DNA of 64,000 bases from Rhodocyclales bacterium (GCA_016214145.1 JACRPA010000002.1:248001-312000); one strand, 5' to 3'. Counted from the stretch's first letter, positions 46,585 to 57,993 are shown. Notes: generated by a model from the letters alone, not told the origin. Numbers and translations: made by a program.

Positions 46585-46607
46585 GCCGTATTGCCGGGAC
46601 TGACTTT
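46585..46607 (+). repeat. bipartite 23-bp motif
   Basis: GCCGT-ATTGCCGGG-ACTGACTTT; both halves exact and closest to the derived consensus. Begins 3 bases after the DUF3301 stop. Confidence 0.85.
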
Positions 46608-46689
46608 TACCTGCCTTCGCCTGACCCGTCCCGGGCAAGGCCGCGCAATCAGCAAAGCGTGCAGGCCTCCACCGGCAGGTAGCGCAGTA

Positions 46690-47112
46690 CTATCGCGTGC
46701 GATAACTTGCGTGGCAGGCGACGCAGTTTCCCGTCAGCCCCGGCAGCTTTGCCAGGGCGCGGTCGCGATCGCCGCTCGCAGCGGCAGCGGCGAACTCGCT
46801 CGCCGCCATGTGGCCGTTGCGTCCCAGGTCGTGCATCGCGGCCGGCATCTGCGGCCCGGGCCTGTGCTCGAACGGCAGCTTGGCGTTCTTGCCCATAGCG
46901 CTCCTGCCGAGGTTGGTTTCGGCAACCTCCCCGGCCTCCTTGATCCGGTTGGCCGCAACCAGTGCGAGGATTTCGTTTATCGCAATCAGGTTGTCGAGCA
47001 TCTCCTGACGCAGGACTTCCTGTGCCTGGGGCGTCAGTTTCGCCAGCTGGCGGCTATCTTCCGCCACCGCCGGCAGGGCCAGCATCGTTGCAATCAGGAG
47101 CAGTTTTTTCAT
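46690..47112 (-). CDS. cytochrome c'-like monoheme protein
   Basis: A 140-residue precursor: short signal peptide (MKKLLLIATMLALPAVA), a helical body, and a C-terminal heme motif CVACHASYRTR. This placement of CxxCH at the end of a four-helix bundle is the class II (cytochrome c' / c556) pattern. Probably periplasmic; partners unknown. The start at 47112 begins the signal peptide. Confidence 0.82.
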   Translation of the reverse strand: MKKLLLIATMLALPAVAEDSRQLAKLTPQAQEVLRQEMLDNLIAINEILALVAANRIKEAGEVAETNLGRSAMGKNAKLPFEHRPGPQMPAAMHDLGRNGHMAASEFAAAAASGDRDRALAKLPGLTGNCVACHASYRTR

Positions 47113-47151
47113 GTCGGATTCCCGGAAAACATCCGGCGCCATTGTAGCGAA

Positions 47152-47532
47152 CTATCTTGAATCCCCCCTCATCGCTTCGAGCAGTTCGGTGTCCCCGTGC
47201 CGATAGGCCGGGCTGCAGCAGCAGAGGATGTGCAACGGCCCGGCGCCGGTGGCCTCGATGCAGTGCGGCGTGCCGGGCGGGATCAGCGCCGTGTCGCCGG
47301 GACTGACTTTCATTTTTTCCTCGCCGAGCGTCAGCAGGCCCTCGCCCGAGGTGACGTGGTAGAGCTCCTCGCTCGTCAGGTGCCGGTGCAGCAGCGTGCG
47401 CGTGCCGGCCGGCACGACGGCTTCGGCCAGGCTCTGGTTGCGGTTGCCGTGCCGGTCGGGGTGCATCAACTCGCGGATTTTGGAGCCATCCTTCGTGATG
47501 TAGGCGGATATGTCGGCGAGGCGGGTTTTCAT
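47152..47532 (-). CDS. small cupin-domain protein
   Basis: A 126-residue single-cupin protein. Metal-binding motif 1 is HRHLTSEELYHVTSGEGLL and motif 2 is PGDTALIPPGTPH, both intact. Such proteins may be mannose-6-phosphate-isomerase-like or sensors; the substrate is not identifiable. Its ATG overlaps the stop of the lipoprotein gene (ATGA), so it belongs to the phosphoribosyltransferase-lipoprotein-cupin unit. An antisense bipartite motif encodes KVSPGDTA in motif 2. Confidence 0.85.
   Translation of the reverse strand: MKTRLADISAYITKDGSKIRELMHPDRHGNRNQSLAEAVVPAGTRTLLHRHLTSEELYHVTSGEGLLTLGEEKMKVSPGDTALIPPGTPHCIEATGAGPLHILCCCSPAYRHGDTELLEAMRGDSR
47288..47310 (+). repeat. bipartite 23-bp motif
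   Basis: GCCGT-GTCGCCGGG-ACTGACTTT; both halves exact. Antisense in the cupin gene. Confidence 0.8.
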
Positions 47533-47723
47533 TGAGCCGCTTCGCGCTTCTGTTCCGCCTGTTTGAACGTCTCGTCCAGCTTGCCCTGCACCTGCGCCGG
47601 GGCGTTCTTCGTCTGCTCAGCCTCCCTGGCCTTGGCGGCGCCGGCGGTCGCGGCGACGGTGGCGGTTTCGGAGACGCCGCAGCCGGCGAGCGCCGCGGCG
47701 AAGAGCAATGTCGGCAGTCTCAC
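47529..47723 (-). CDS. small putative lipoprotein
   Basis: A 64-residue protein starting at a GTG (47723) that overlaps the upstream phosphoribosyltransferase stop as GTGA. RLPTLLFAAALAGCGVSETA is a classical lipoprotein signal with lipobox LAGC; the rest is Ala, Glu, Lys and Gln-rich and probably helical. Family not recognised. Confidence 0.65.
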   Translation of the reverse strand: MRLPTLLFAAALAGCGVSETATVAATAGAAKAREAEQTKNAPAQVQGKLDETFKQAEQKREAAQ

Positions 47724-48355
47724 GGCTTCTTCCTTTCCGAAAGCAGGGCGATCACTTCCTCGTCCTCCACCTGGCCGAAGTCGGCATAGAACTGGCCGAC
47801 GGCCTGGAAGTTCTCCGGAGCGTGGAGGCACACTACCTCGTCGGCCTTGCCGGCGACGTTCTCCAGCGTCTCCGGCGGCGCCACGGGCACGGCGCAGATC
47901 AGCTTCTGCGGCTGGCGCTGGCGCAGGGCATGCAGGGCGGCGAGCATGGTCGAGCCGGTGGCCAGCCCGTCGTCGACGACGATGACGATACGGCCCTGCG
48001 GATCGATGGGCGGATGCAGCGGCGAATACTGGGCGCGGCGGCGGCGGATGGTCTCCAGTTCGCGCGCCTTGACGCGCTCGATGTAGCCGGTGTCGCCCCC
48101 GGCCATGGCGGCATAGGGGCCGAGGGTGGCCCAGCCGGTCTCGTCGATGGCGCCGATGGCGAATTCCGGGTTGCCCGGCGCGCCGAGCTTCCTCACCAGC
48201 ACCACGTCGAACTCACCGTCCAGCGCGTCGGCGATGAGCTTCGCCATCGGCACGGCGCCGCGCGGGATGGCGAGCACCAAGGGGTTTTTCCCTTTGTAGG
48301 CGACCAGCTTGTCGGCGAGGAGCCTGGCGGCCTGTTCGCGGTTGCTGAAGATCAT
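47720..48355 (-). CDS. phosphoribosyltransferase-domain protein
   Basis: A 211-residue type I phosphoribosyltransferase fold. The PRPP loop VIVVDDGLATGSTMLAAL is near residue 125, and PLVLAIPRGAVPMAKLIADA near the N-terminus is the standard family start. It belongs to the group often found near stress or erythromycin-esterase genes rather than to a named nucleotide salvage enzyme. First gene of the three-gene unit with the lipoprotein and the cupin. Confidence 0.85.
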   Translation of the reverse strand: MIFSNREQAARLLADKLVAYKGKNPLVLAIPRGAVPMAKLIADALDGEFDVVLVRKLGAPGNPEFAIGAIDETGWATLGPYAAMAGGDTGYIERVKARELETIRRRRAQYSPLHPPIDPQGRIVIVVDDGLATGSTMLAALHALRQRQPQKLICAVPVAPPETLENVAGKADEVVCLHAPENFQAVGQFYADFGQVEDEEVIALLSERKKP

Positions 48356-48372
48356 GAAAGCAGTTCCTACCC

Positions 48373-48425
48373 TGTAGGTCGGCCTTCAGGCCGACACCCT
48401 GCCGTCGGGCTGAAGCCCGACCTAC
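48373..48425. repeat. REP-like double hairpin (family 1)
   Basis: TGTAGGTCGGCCTTCAGGCC arm and GTCGGGCTGAAGCCCGACC arm separated by about nine bases. Lies between the divergent phosphoribosyltransferase and mfd genes. Confidence 0.9.
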
Positions 48426-48448
48426 TTGCATGTACTACCTTAGCCCCG

Positions 48449-48477
48449 CCCGGAATGCCTGTCCAGACCGGTATAAT
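48449..48477 (+). promoter_or_regulatory. possible mfd promoter
   Basis: A consensus TATAAT at 48472-48477, 49 bases before the mfd ATG. The -35 position (CCCGGA) is poor, so an activator or a weak promoter is implied. Confidence 0.4.
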
Positions 48478-48525
48478 TCACTCTTTGAAGAGCCGTCCTC
48501 CGCAAGCCTTCCCCAACTTCCCCGC

Positions 48526-51995
<3,470 letters not shown>

Positions 51996-51999
<4 letters not shown>

Positions 52000-53072
52000 C
52001 CCAGCAACCGCTAGAAAACGTCCGCATCGGCGCCTTCGACCTGATGCCCTCGCCCGAGGAAATCCACGCCCGCGTGCCCCTCTCGGAAAAGGCCTCCGAC
52101 ACCGTCCTCGCCGGCCGCGAGGCCGTCAAGGCCATTCTCGACCGCAAGGATCCGCGCATTTTCATCGTCGTCGGCCCCTGCTCCATCCACGACCCGGTCG
52201 CCGGCTACGACTACGCCCGGCGCCTGAAAAAGCTGGCCGACGAGGTGAGCGACACCCTGGTCCTGGTCATGCGCGTGTATTTCGAGAAGCCGCGCACCTC
52301 CACCGGCTGGAAGGGCTACATCAACGACCCCTACATGGACGACTCCTTCCACATCGAGCAGGGCATGGAAAAGGCGCGCGCCTTCCTCCTCCAGGTGAAC
52401 GAGTTGGGCCTGCCCGCCGGCACCGAGGCGCTCGACCCGATCGCGCCGCAGTATCTGGGCGACCTCATCGCGTGGACCGCCATCGGCGCGCGCACTTCCG
52501 AATCGCAGACGCACCGCGAGATGTCGAGCGGCCTGTCCACCCCGGTCGGCTTCAAGAACGCCACCGACGGCGACATCGTCCCCGCCATCAACGCCATCAA
52601 ATCGGCCGCCAGCCCGCACAGCTTCCTCGGCATCAACATGCAGGGGCGCTCCGCCATCGTGCGCACGCAGGGCAACCCCTACGGCCACGTCGTGCTGCGC
52701 GGCGGCGACGGCCGCTCCAACTTCGACACCGTCAGCGTCTGCATGGTCGAGCGCGCCCTGGCCAAGGCGAAGATCGCGCCGAACATCGTCATCGACTGCT
52801 CGCACGCCAATTCGCTCAAGGACCCTGCCCTGCAGCCGCTGGTCATGTCCGACTGCGTGCACCAGATCCGCGAAGGCAACCAGTCCATCGTCGGCCTGAT
52901 GATCGAGAGCAACATCGAGGGCGGCAACCAGCCGATCCCCGAGGATCTTTCCAAGCTGAAGTACGGCTGCTCCGTTACTGACGCCTGCGTCGACTGGCCC
53001 ACCACCGAAACCATGATCCGCAAGGCACGTGACGTCCTCAAGGACATCCTGCCGAACCGGGGAAATCCGTAG
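51996..53072 (+). CDS. aroG: 3-deoxy-7-phosphoheptulonate synthase (class I DAHP synthase)
   Basis: A 358-residue DAHP synthase that opens the shikimate pathway. IVVGPCSIHDPVAGYDYARR, MRVYFEKPRTSTGWKGYIND and FKNATDGDIVPAINAIKSAA are class I signatures; DCSHANSLKD holds a metal site. Which aromatic amino acid inhibits it cannot be decided by eye. It overlaps mfd by 4 bp, and its TAG stop falls in the first bases of a REP-like element. Confidence 0.95.
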
Positions 53073-53126
53073 GTCGGCCTTCAGGCCGACTTTGGCCGCT
53101 GCTGTCGGCCTGAAGGCCGACCTACA
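53069..53126. repeat. REP-like double hairpin (family 1)
   Basis: GTAGGTCGGCCTTCAGGCCG arm and GTCGGCCTGAAGGCCGACC arm with CTACA end. The TAG in its first bases is the stop codon of aroG. Confidence 0.9.
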
Positions 53127-53156
53127 ATACCGACGACCAACCGCTTGCCAACAACC

Positions 53157-54398
53157 ATGTCGCTCATCAAGCCCTTTCGCGGCCTGCGCCCGGCGCCCGG
53201 CCGCGCCGCCGATGTCGCCGCGCCGCCCTACGACGTGCTCTCCGCCGACGAGGCGCGCCAGCGCGCCGAAGGCCGCCCGTGGAGCTTCCTGCACATCTCC
53301 AAGGCCGAGATCGACCTGCCGCCGGAGCTCGACCACTACTCGCCGCCGGTCTACGCCAAATCGCGCGAGAACTTCGGCCGCATGATCAAGGAGGCCGTGC
53401 TGAAGCAGGACGACGCGCCCTGCTACTACGCCTACCGCCTGACGATGGGCGAGCACGTCCAGACCGGCCTGGTCGCCGCCGCCTCGGTGGCCGACTACGA
53501 CAGCAACCGCATCCGCAAGCACGAGTTCACGCGGCCGGACAAGGAAGACGACCGCGTGCGCCAGATCGAGGCGCTCAACGCGCAGACCGGGCCGGTGCTG
53601 CTGGCGCATCCCGATGCGCCGGAGGTCGACGCCATCCTGGCGCAGGCCGCGACCGGCACGGCCGACGCCGACGTGACGGCCGACGACGGCATCCGCCACA
53701 CGGTCTGGGCGATCCGCGACGCCGCCGTCCTGCAGCGGCTGACTTTGGCCTTCGACGCCATGCCGGCGCTCTACATCGCCGACGGCCACCACCGCTCCGC
53801 CGCCGCCTCACGCGTCGCCGCCGCGCGCCACGCGAAGAACGCGCACCACAGCGGGGAGGAGGACTACAACTACTTCCTCGCCGTCATCTTCCCGCACCGC
53901 CAGATGCGCATCATGGACTACAACCGGGTGGTGAAGGACTTGAACGGACTCAGCACGATGGGCTTCCTGGCGCGCCTGACCGAGCGCTTCGTCGTCTCCA
54001 TCTGCTCCCCGCGCGCGCGCCCGGCCCAGCGCGGCGAATTCAGCCTCTACCTGCCCGGCCAGTGGTACCGCCTGACCATCAATCCGCACCTCATCCCGAC
54101 CGACGACCCGGTCGCGCGGCTGGATGTCAGCCTGCTCTCGGACAACCTGCTCGGCCCGGTGCTCGGCATCAGGGACCTGCGCCGCGACAAGCGCATCGAC
54201 TTCGTCGGCGGCATCCGCGGCCTGGAGGAACTCGAACGGCGCGTCGACAGCGGCGAGATGGCGGCGGCCTTCGCCCTCCACGCCACCGACATGGAGGATC
54301 TTATGGCAGTGGCCGATGCGGGCGAGGTGATGCCGCCGAAGTCCACCTGGTTCGAGCCCAAGCTGGCCGACGGCCTGGTGTCGCACGTGCTGGACTGA
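53157..54398 (+). CDS. DUF1015 family protein
   Basis: A 413-residue cytoplasmic protein of the DUF1015 family (function unknown; sometimes annotated as HTH-containing kinase-like, with weak support). The start MSLIKPFRGLRPAPGRAADV and the internal stretches VAAPPYDVLSADEARQ and LYIADGHHRSAAASR are family hallmarks. In other bacteria it often neighbours serine/glycerate pathway genes; here it follows aroG. Its last codons, ending STWFEPKLADG...VLD, are partly duplicated 2.7 kb downstream. A bipartite motif copy encodes AVLQRLTL. Confidence 0.85.
   Translation: MSLIKPFRGLRPAPGRAADVAAPPYDVLSADEARQRAEGRPWSFLHISKAEIDLPPELDHYSPPVYAKSRENFGRMIKEAVLKQDDAPCYYAYRLTMGEHVQTGLVAAASVADYDSNRIRKHEFTRPDKEDDRVRQIEALNAQTGPVLLAHPDAPEVDAILAQAATGTADADVTADDGIRHTVWAIRDAAVLQRLTLAFDAMPALYIADGHHRSAAASRVAAARHAKNAHHSGEEDYNYFLAVIFPHRQMRIMDYNRVVKDLNGLSTMGFLARLTERFVVSICSPRARPAQRGEFSLYLPGQWYRLTINPHLIPTDDPVARLDVSLLSDNLLGPVLGIRDLRRDKRIDFVGGIRGLEELERRVDSGEMAAAFALHATDMEDLMAVADAGEVMPPKSTWFEPKLADGLVSHVLD
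53724..53746 (+). repeat. bipartite 23-bp motif
   Basis: GCCGT-CCTGCAGCG-GCTGACTTT; both halves exact. Sense in the DUF1015 gene. Confidence 0.75.
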
Positions 54399-54418
54399 GG
54401 GTTGCCGGGCGAGTTCCC

Positions 54419-55216
54419 TCAGCCGAGGGGTTTGTCCTGTTTGGCTGCCCGCATGACCGCGGCGATTCGGGTTTCCACGCCGAGCTTCTCGTAGATTCGT
54501 TCGAGGTGCTTTTCGACGGTACGCGGGCTGGCGCCGAGAATCGCGGCCACGTCGCGGTTTGTTTTTCCCGCAGCGACCCAATCGAGCACCTCCCGTTCGC
54601 GCGGCGTGAGCGGCAGAGCAGCCCGGAGGCTCAGCGTATCGGCCGGCATTGCAGGCATCTTGTCGATCGCAACGCTGTAGCGATAGAGGTTGGCGACCTG
54701 GGGCCGCAGCACCTCTGCAAGGTCGCGTTCCCGATCGCCGAATCCGCTCCCGCCGCGATTGAACACAAAACTCACCAGAAATCGCTCGTCGACGTGGATC
54801 GGCATCGCCATCGTGTGCTCGATCCGGATCGGACGGTAATAGTCGTTGTAGAGCGGCAGGCGATGGAATTCGGCAGGGCGGATGAGGTCCGAGATGCGCG
54901 TCGTCACCGCATGGGCGTTGCGGCTGTGCGCGCGCACCAGCGGATGCTCATGGAAATAGCGGTCGAAAACCTCGGTCGCGCTGCGGGGAAGCAATCCCTC
55001 CGGCCTGACGATGCGGTGTCCGCTTTCGATGTCGCAGACGACCAGGGTGGTCAGGTCGGATCCGATCAGCCGGGGCAAATACTCGATGCCGCGCCGGGCG
55101 AAATCGCCGCTGCCGGCGCAGGAATCCCCCAGCGCATGGAGGATATCGAGCACCTTGCGCAATTCAAGGCCGGACAGCCGGTCCGCCGAAACGGCCGGCG
55201 GCTGGGGATGGAACAT
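54419..55216 (-). CDS. LuxR-family transcriptional regulator
   Basis: A 265-residue regulator. The N-terminal 190 residues form a GAF/PAS-like sensory region (LELRKVLDILHALGDSCAGS at the start; FNRGGSGFGDRERDLAEVLR at its end). The C-terminal LuxR helix-turn-helix includes LTPREREVLDWVAAGKTNRD, and ASPRTVEKHLERIYEKLGV contains the recognition helix. No receiver Asp pattern or acyl-homoserine-lactone-binding signature is obvious, so the signal is unknown. It is divergent from the cupin-VOC-FMN genes, and direct repeats in the shared promoter region are a likely operator. Confidence 0.85.
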   Translation of the reverse strand: MFHPQPPAVSADRLSGLELRKVLDILHALGDSCAGSGDFARRGIEYLPRLIGSDLTTLVVCDIESGHRIVRPEGLLPRSATEVFDRYFHEHPLVRAHSRNAHAVTTRISDLIRPAEFHRLPLYNDYYRPIRIEHTMAMPIHVDERFLVSFVFNRGGSGFGDRERDLAEVLRPQVANLYRYSVAIDKMPAMPADTLSLRAALPLTPREREVLDWVAAGKTNRDVAAILGASPRTVEKHLERIYEKLGVETRIAAVMRAAKQDKPLG

Positions 55217-55275
55217 CGTCGTGCTCCAGACAGGGTGCGACGCGGAACCTGACTGATTTCTCTATAGCAGGTTGC

Positions 55276-55320
55276 GCGCCCGCCCGCAAGGCATTGCGGG
55301 CGCTTACGTAGGCTTACGTA
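55276..55320. promoter_or_regulatory. hairpin plus tandem CTTACGTA sites (candidate LuxR operator)
   Basis: Two CTTACGTA octamers at 55303-55310 and 55313-55320 are spaced exactly 10 bp, one helical turn. TACGTA-type half-sites are common for LuxR/FixJ-type helix-turn-helix proteins. Just upstream is a GCGCCCGC/GCGGGCGC inverted repeat (55276-55283, 55296-55303). The site lies between the LuxR gene and the divergent cupin gene. Confidence 0.5.
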
Positions 55321-55402
55321 TTTCCGCTCGGGCGTCCGGGGGGTACAAATGACAACAAGCCGGTTTCACGGACCGGGTCATTGAACCGAATGGAGGTGTC
55401 GC

Positions 55403-55774
55403 ATGGAAAAGGCCGAACACAAGGATTTCCGCAAACCGGACGAAGTCCGCGAGTTTCCCAAGGGCAGGCTGGAACTCATCAACATCGGCGGCGCAACGAT
55501 AGGAAGGGCCGTTTTCGAACCGGGATGGAAGTGGTCGACCTCGGTGCAGCCGATCGCCAAGACCAGGAGCTGCGAAGCGCCCCACTTCCAGTACCACGTC
55601 TCCGGGACGCTGCGGATACTCATGGATGACGGTGCGGTGTTCGATTGCAATCCGGGCGACGTGTCCCTGCTCCCCTCGGGGCACGACGCCTGGGTCGTCG
55701 GCAGCGAGCCGGCGGTCGTCGTCGACTTCCAGGGGATGATCGATTATGCGGCGTCCCATGAGTCGCACGCCTGA
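55403..55774 (+). CDS. cupin-domain protein
   Basis: A 123-residue single-domain cupin. RAVFEPGWKWSTSVQPIAKT leads into the first metal motif (EAPHFQYHVSGTLRILMDDG), and the second region is NPGDVSLLPSGHDAWVVG. Similar proteins are annotated as cupins of unknown substrate. It has a GGAGG ribosome site and is the first gene of the cassette divergent from the LuxR regulator. Confidence 0.82.
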   Translation: MEKAEHKDFRKPDEVREFPKGRLELINIGGATIGRAVFEPGWKWSTSVQPIAKTRSCEAPHFQYHVSGTLRILMDDGAVFDCNPGDVSLLPSGHDAWVVGSEPAVVVDFQGMIDYAASHESHA

Positions 55775-55785
55775 GGAGAACGGCC

Positions 55786-56175
55786 ATGCTGACGCACGCA
55801 CCGATGACGACAATACTCCCGGTCAAGGATCTGGGCCGCGCCTGCGATTTCTACGGCAAGCAACTCGGGCTCTCCGCAGCCGGACTGCAGGCCGACGGCA
55901 AGTTCCTGTTCAGCTGCAATGGCGGCGCGGTTCTGGCGCTTTTCCCGAAGCCGGAAGGAACCAGGGCCGAACATACCGCGGTGAGCTTCAGGGTTGATGA
56001 CATTCTCTCGGAGATACGCGACCTCGAGTCGCGCGGGGTGAAATTCAACGATTACGACCTGCCCGGCTTCAAGACCGTCGGCCACGTCTGCGTGCTCGGC
56101 TCGGAAAAGGCGGCCTGGTTCAACGATCCCGAAGGCAACATCCTCTGCCTGCACGAAGACGTCGTCGCCAGGTGA
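55786..56175 (+). CDS. glyoxalase/VOC-superfamily protein
   Basis: A 129-residue VOC-fold protein. ILPVKDLGRACDFYGKQLGL is the usual opening beta-alpha unit and FNDPEGNILCLHED the usual close; conserved Glu and His positions suggest a metal site. Substrate unknown; it may be a dioxygenase, isomerase or resistance-type binding protein. It follows the cupin gene by 11 bp and overlaps the FMN-protein gene by 4 bp (GTGA). Confidence 0.85.
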   Translation: MLTHAPMTTILPVKDLGRACDFYGKQLGLSAAGLQADGKFLFSCNGGAVLALFPKPEGTRAEHTAVSFRVDDILSEIRDLESRGVKFNDYDLPGFKTVGHVCVLGSEKAAWFNDPEGNILCLHEDVVAR

Positions 56176-57107
56176 AACCGCTCGACTATCACCCCGGCCA
56201 GATCGCGGCGCAGACGGAAGCCGGCACGCGTCATGTCGCGCAGAAGCTGGCCGACTGGGTCGGGCCGGTGGCGGACTTCGCGCGCGGCGCCGATCTCTTC
56301 GTGCTCGCCACGGCGGAGGCCGCCGGCGGATTGAGATTCACCGTGGTATCGGGCAGCCCGCCGCTGGTTCGGATCGTCGAGCAGCCGGAACTGCGGATGG
56401 ACTTGCCGCCGGCCGTGGGCATGAACCTGCCCATGCCGGCTGCCTGCGGCGGGCTGGCGATCAATCTCGGGCTGGCGCGCCGGGCGCGGGTCAACGGCAT
56501 CCTCCAGCTCGGTGCGTCCGCTCCGGAACTCCTTGTCACCGAAGCATTCACGCTGTGCAGAAAATACATGGCGCCCTCCGTGGCGATCGAACCGGCGCTG
56601 CGCGTGGGGCCGGCCATGCGCGAGCCGGTTGCCCTCGACGCGCCCTGGCTGATCGACCTGCTCGCGCGCGCCGAGACGTCCTTTCTCGGCAGCCTCAGCC
56701 CGGCCGGAATGCCCGACGTTGCGCATCGCGGCGGCAAGCCGGGCTTCCTGAAGTACGAGCCGCGCTCCCGGCTGCTTTCCTGGACGGAATACGTCGGCGA
56801 CGGCGTGTTCAAGAGCGCGGGCAACATTCGCGCCACGAAAGCCATGGCGCTGCTGGTCACGGATCTGGAATCAGGCGAAGGCGCGGCGCTGTTCGGGCAT
56901 GCCGAGTACGAGACCACCTACACGAAGGGGCAGCCGCGCACGGATGCCCTCGTGCAGCATGAGAAGGATTTTCCGTCCCAGGGCGCGATGACCTGTCGCA
57001 TCGAGCGGGCTGAGCGCCTGCCCGGCCTGCTGCACCCGCGCGAGCGCATTGCGCGGGCGCCGCGCATCACCAGCCGTTCGGCGGTCACGGAGCAGATGCC
57101 GCGCTGA
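56172..57107 (+). CDS. pyridoxamine 5'-phosphate oxidase-like FMN-binding protein
   Basis: A 311-residue protein with two split-barrel segments of the PNPOx-like flavin-binding fold. Evidence is SFLGSLSPAGMPDVAHRGGK near residue 175, followed by SWTEYVGDGVFKSAGNIRAT and the strand MALLVTDLESGEGAALFGHA. GTG start overlapping the VOC stop. It resembles predicted flavin-nucleotide-binding oxidoreductases with unknown substrates. With the cupin and VOC genes it suggests a small redox modification pathway under the LuxR regulator. Confidence 0.75.
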   Translation: MKPLDYHPGQIAAQTEAGTRHVAQKLADWVGPVADFARGADLFVLATAEAAGGLRFTVVSGSPPLVRIVEQPELRMDLPPAVGMNLPMPAACGGLAINLGLARRARVNGILQLGASAPELLVTEAFTLCRKYMAPSVAIEPALRVGPAMREPVALDAPWLIDLLARAETSFLGSLSPAGMPDVAHRGGKPGFLKYEPRSRLLSWTEYVGDGVFKSAGNIRATKAMALLVTDLESGEGAALFGHAEYETTYTKGQPRTDALVQHEKDFPSQGAMTCRIERAERLPGLLHPRERIARAPRITSRSAVTEQMPR

Positions 57108-57162
57108 GGCGGCGAAGCCAGCTTGGTTCGAGACCGAGCTGGCCAACGGCGTGCTGGATTGA
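57106..57162 (+). pseudogene. orphan 3' end of a DUF1015 gene
   Basis: In frame, this stretch reads KPAWFETELANGVLD-stop. The DUF1015 gene upstream ends PPKSTWFEPKLADGLVSHVLD-stop (53157-54398). About 25 of 29 bases match across TGGTTCGAG...ACGGC, and the stop position is shared, with a 9-bp deletion. It has no start or upstream coding sequence, so it is a remnant left when the 54.4-57.1 kb segment was placed between it and the intact gene, or the trace of a lost tandem copy. Confidence 0.65.
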
Positions 57163-57175
57163 CAACTCTGGATGG

Positions 57176-57263
57176 GCCCTTCGATACGCGCTTCGCGCTA
57201 CTCAGGGCGAACGGTTTTTATCCGTTCGTGGTGAGTAGGCGCACAGCGCCGTATCGAACCACA
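57176..57263. repeat. TTCGATACG-type inverted repeat
   Basis: Left arm CCCTTCGATACGCGCTTCGC...GGGCGAACGG and right arm CCGTTCGTGGTGAGTAGGCG...CGTATCGAACC are reverse complements with few mismatches, separated by a short AT-rich loop. It lies just 3' of the DUF2237 gene and may end its transcript. Elements of this sort are widespread in proteobacteria. Confidence 0.8.
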
Positions 57264-57271
57264 CTCCAGAT

Positions 57272-57658
57272 TCAGTGCAGATCGACGGCGTGGCGCTTGA
57301 GGTCTTCGAGCGAGACGATGTCCAGCGTCGCCTCGTTGGTGGCGTTGAGCACCACCTGCGGCGCCTTGCCGGCCTGCAGGGCCTCGCGCCAGCGCGCCGC
57401 GCACAGGCACCAGCGCTGGCCCGGCTGCACGCCGGGGAAATCGTACTCGGGGATCGGCGTCGACAGGTCGTTGCCGCGGATTTTCGAGAAGGCGAGGAAT
57501 TCCTCGCTGGCGACGATGCAGACGGTGTGGCGGCCGATGTCCTCCGGCGAAGTGTCGCAGCAGCCGGTGCGGAAGAAGCCGGTGACCGGCTTCTCGCTGC
57601 AGACGCCGAGCGGGCCGCCGAGGACGTTGCGCTGCGCGCCGCCTTCATCGCGGTTCAC
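57272..57658 (-). CDS. DUF2237 family protein
   Basis: A 128-residue protein. QRNVLGGPLGVCSEKPVTGF at the N-terminus, FRTGCCDTSPEDIGRHTVC in the middle and PGQRWCLCAARWREALQAG are family hallmarks, with conserved cysteines. Function unknown. It is the last gene of the isc block, 4 bp after iscX. Confidence 0.88.
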   Translation of the reverse strand: MNRDEGGAQRNVLGGPLGVCSEKPVTGFFRTGCCDTSPEDIGRHTVCIVASEEFLAFSKIRGNDLSTPIPEYDFPGVQPGQRWCLCAARWREALQAGKAPQVVLNATNEATLDIVSLEDLKRHAVDLH

Positions 57659-57662
57659 GCCG

Positions 57663-57857
57663 TCACTCCTTCTCTTCGATCCAGGCGGCCTGGATCGCTT
57701 CCAGAATCTTCTCGCCGCAATGGCTCGGATCGTCGTCGAAGTCCGGCAGCGCGCGCACCCAGTTCATCAGGTCGACGAAATTGATCTTCATCGGGTCGAC
57801 GTCGGGATGGGCATCGGCCAGTTCGATGGCGATGTCGTTGATGTCGGTCCACTTCAT
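57663..57857 (-). CDS. iscX: Fe-S assembly protein IscX
   Basis: A 64-residue acidic protein matching IscX (YfhJ), which binds IscS and modulates iron entry. MKWTDINDIAIELADAHPDV and DLMNWVRALPDFDDD are diagnostic. In the standard order after fdx, although a 136-bp gap with an inverted repeat separates them. Confidence 0.95.
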   Translation of the reverse strand: MKWTDINDIAIELADAHPDVDPMKINFVDLMNWVRALPDFDDDPSHCGEKILEAIQAAWIEEKE

Positions 57858-57871
57858 AAAAGCCTCGTTTC

Positions 57872-57985
57872 AACCACGGCGAACACGGCGGCACGGCGAA
57901 ATGAAGAACAAAAGCCGCAGAACGAGCAGCGCACCAAATTCTCCATCGCAAGGTTTTCGCCGTGTCCGCCGTGCGCGCCGTGGTG
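57872..57985. repeat. ACCACGGCG inverted repeat between fdx and iscX
   Basis: AACCACGGCGAACACGGCGG on the left and the reverse complement CCGCCGTG...CGCCGTGGTG on the right, with about 50 bases between. It occupies the fdx-iscX gap and could form a large hairpin in the isc transcript. Confidence 0.75.
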
Positions 57986-57993
57986 ATCCGTTG

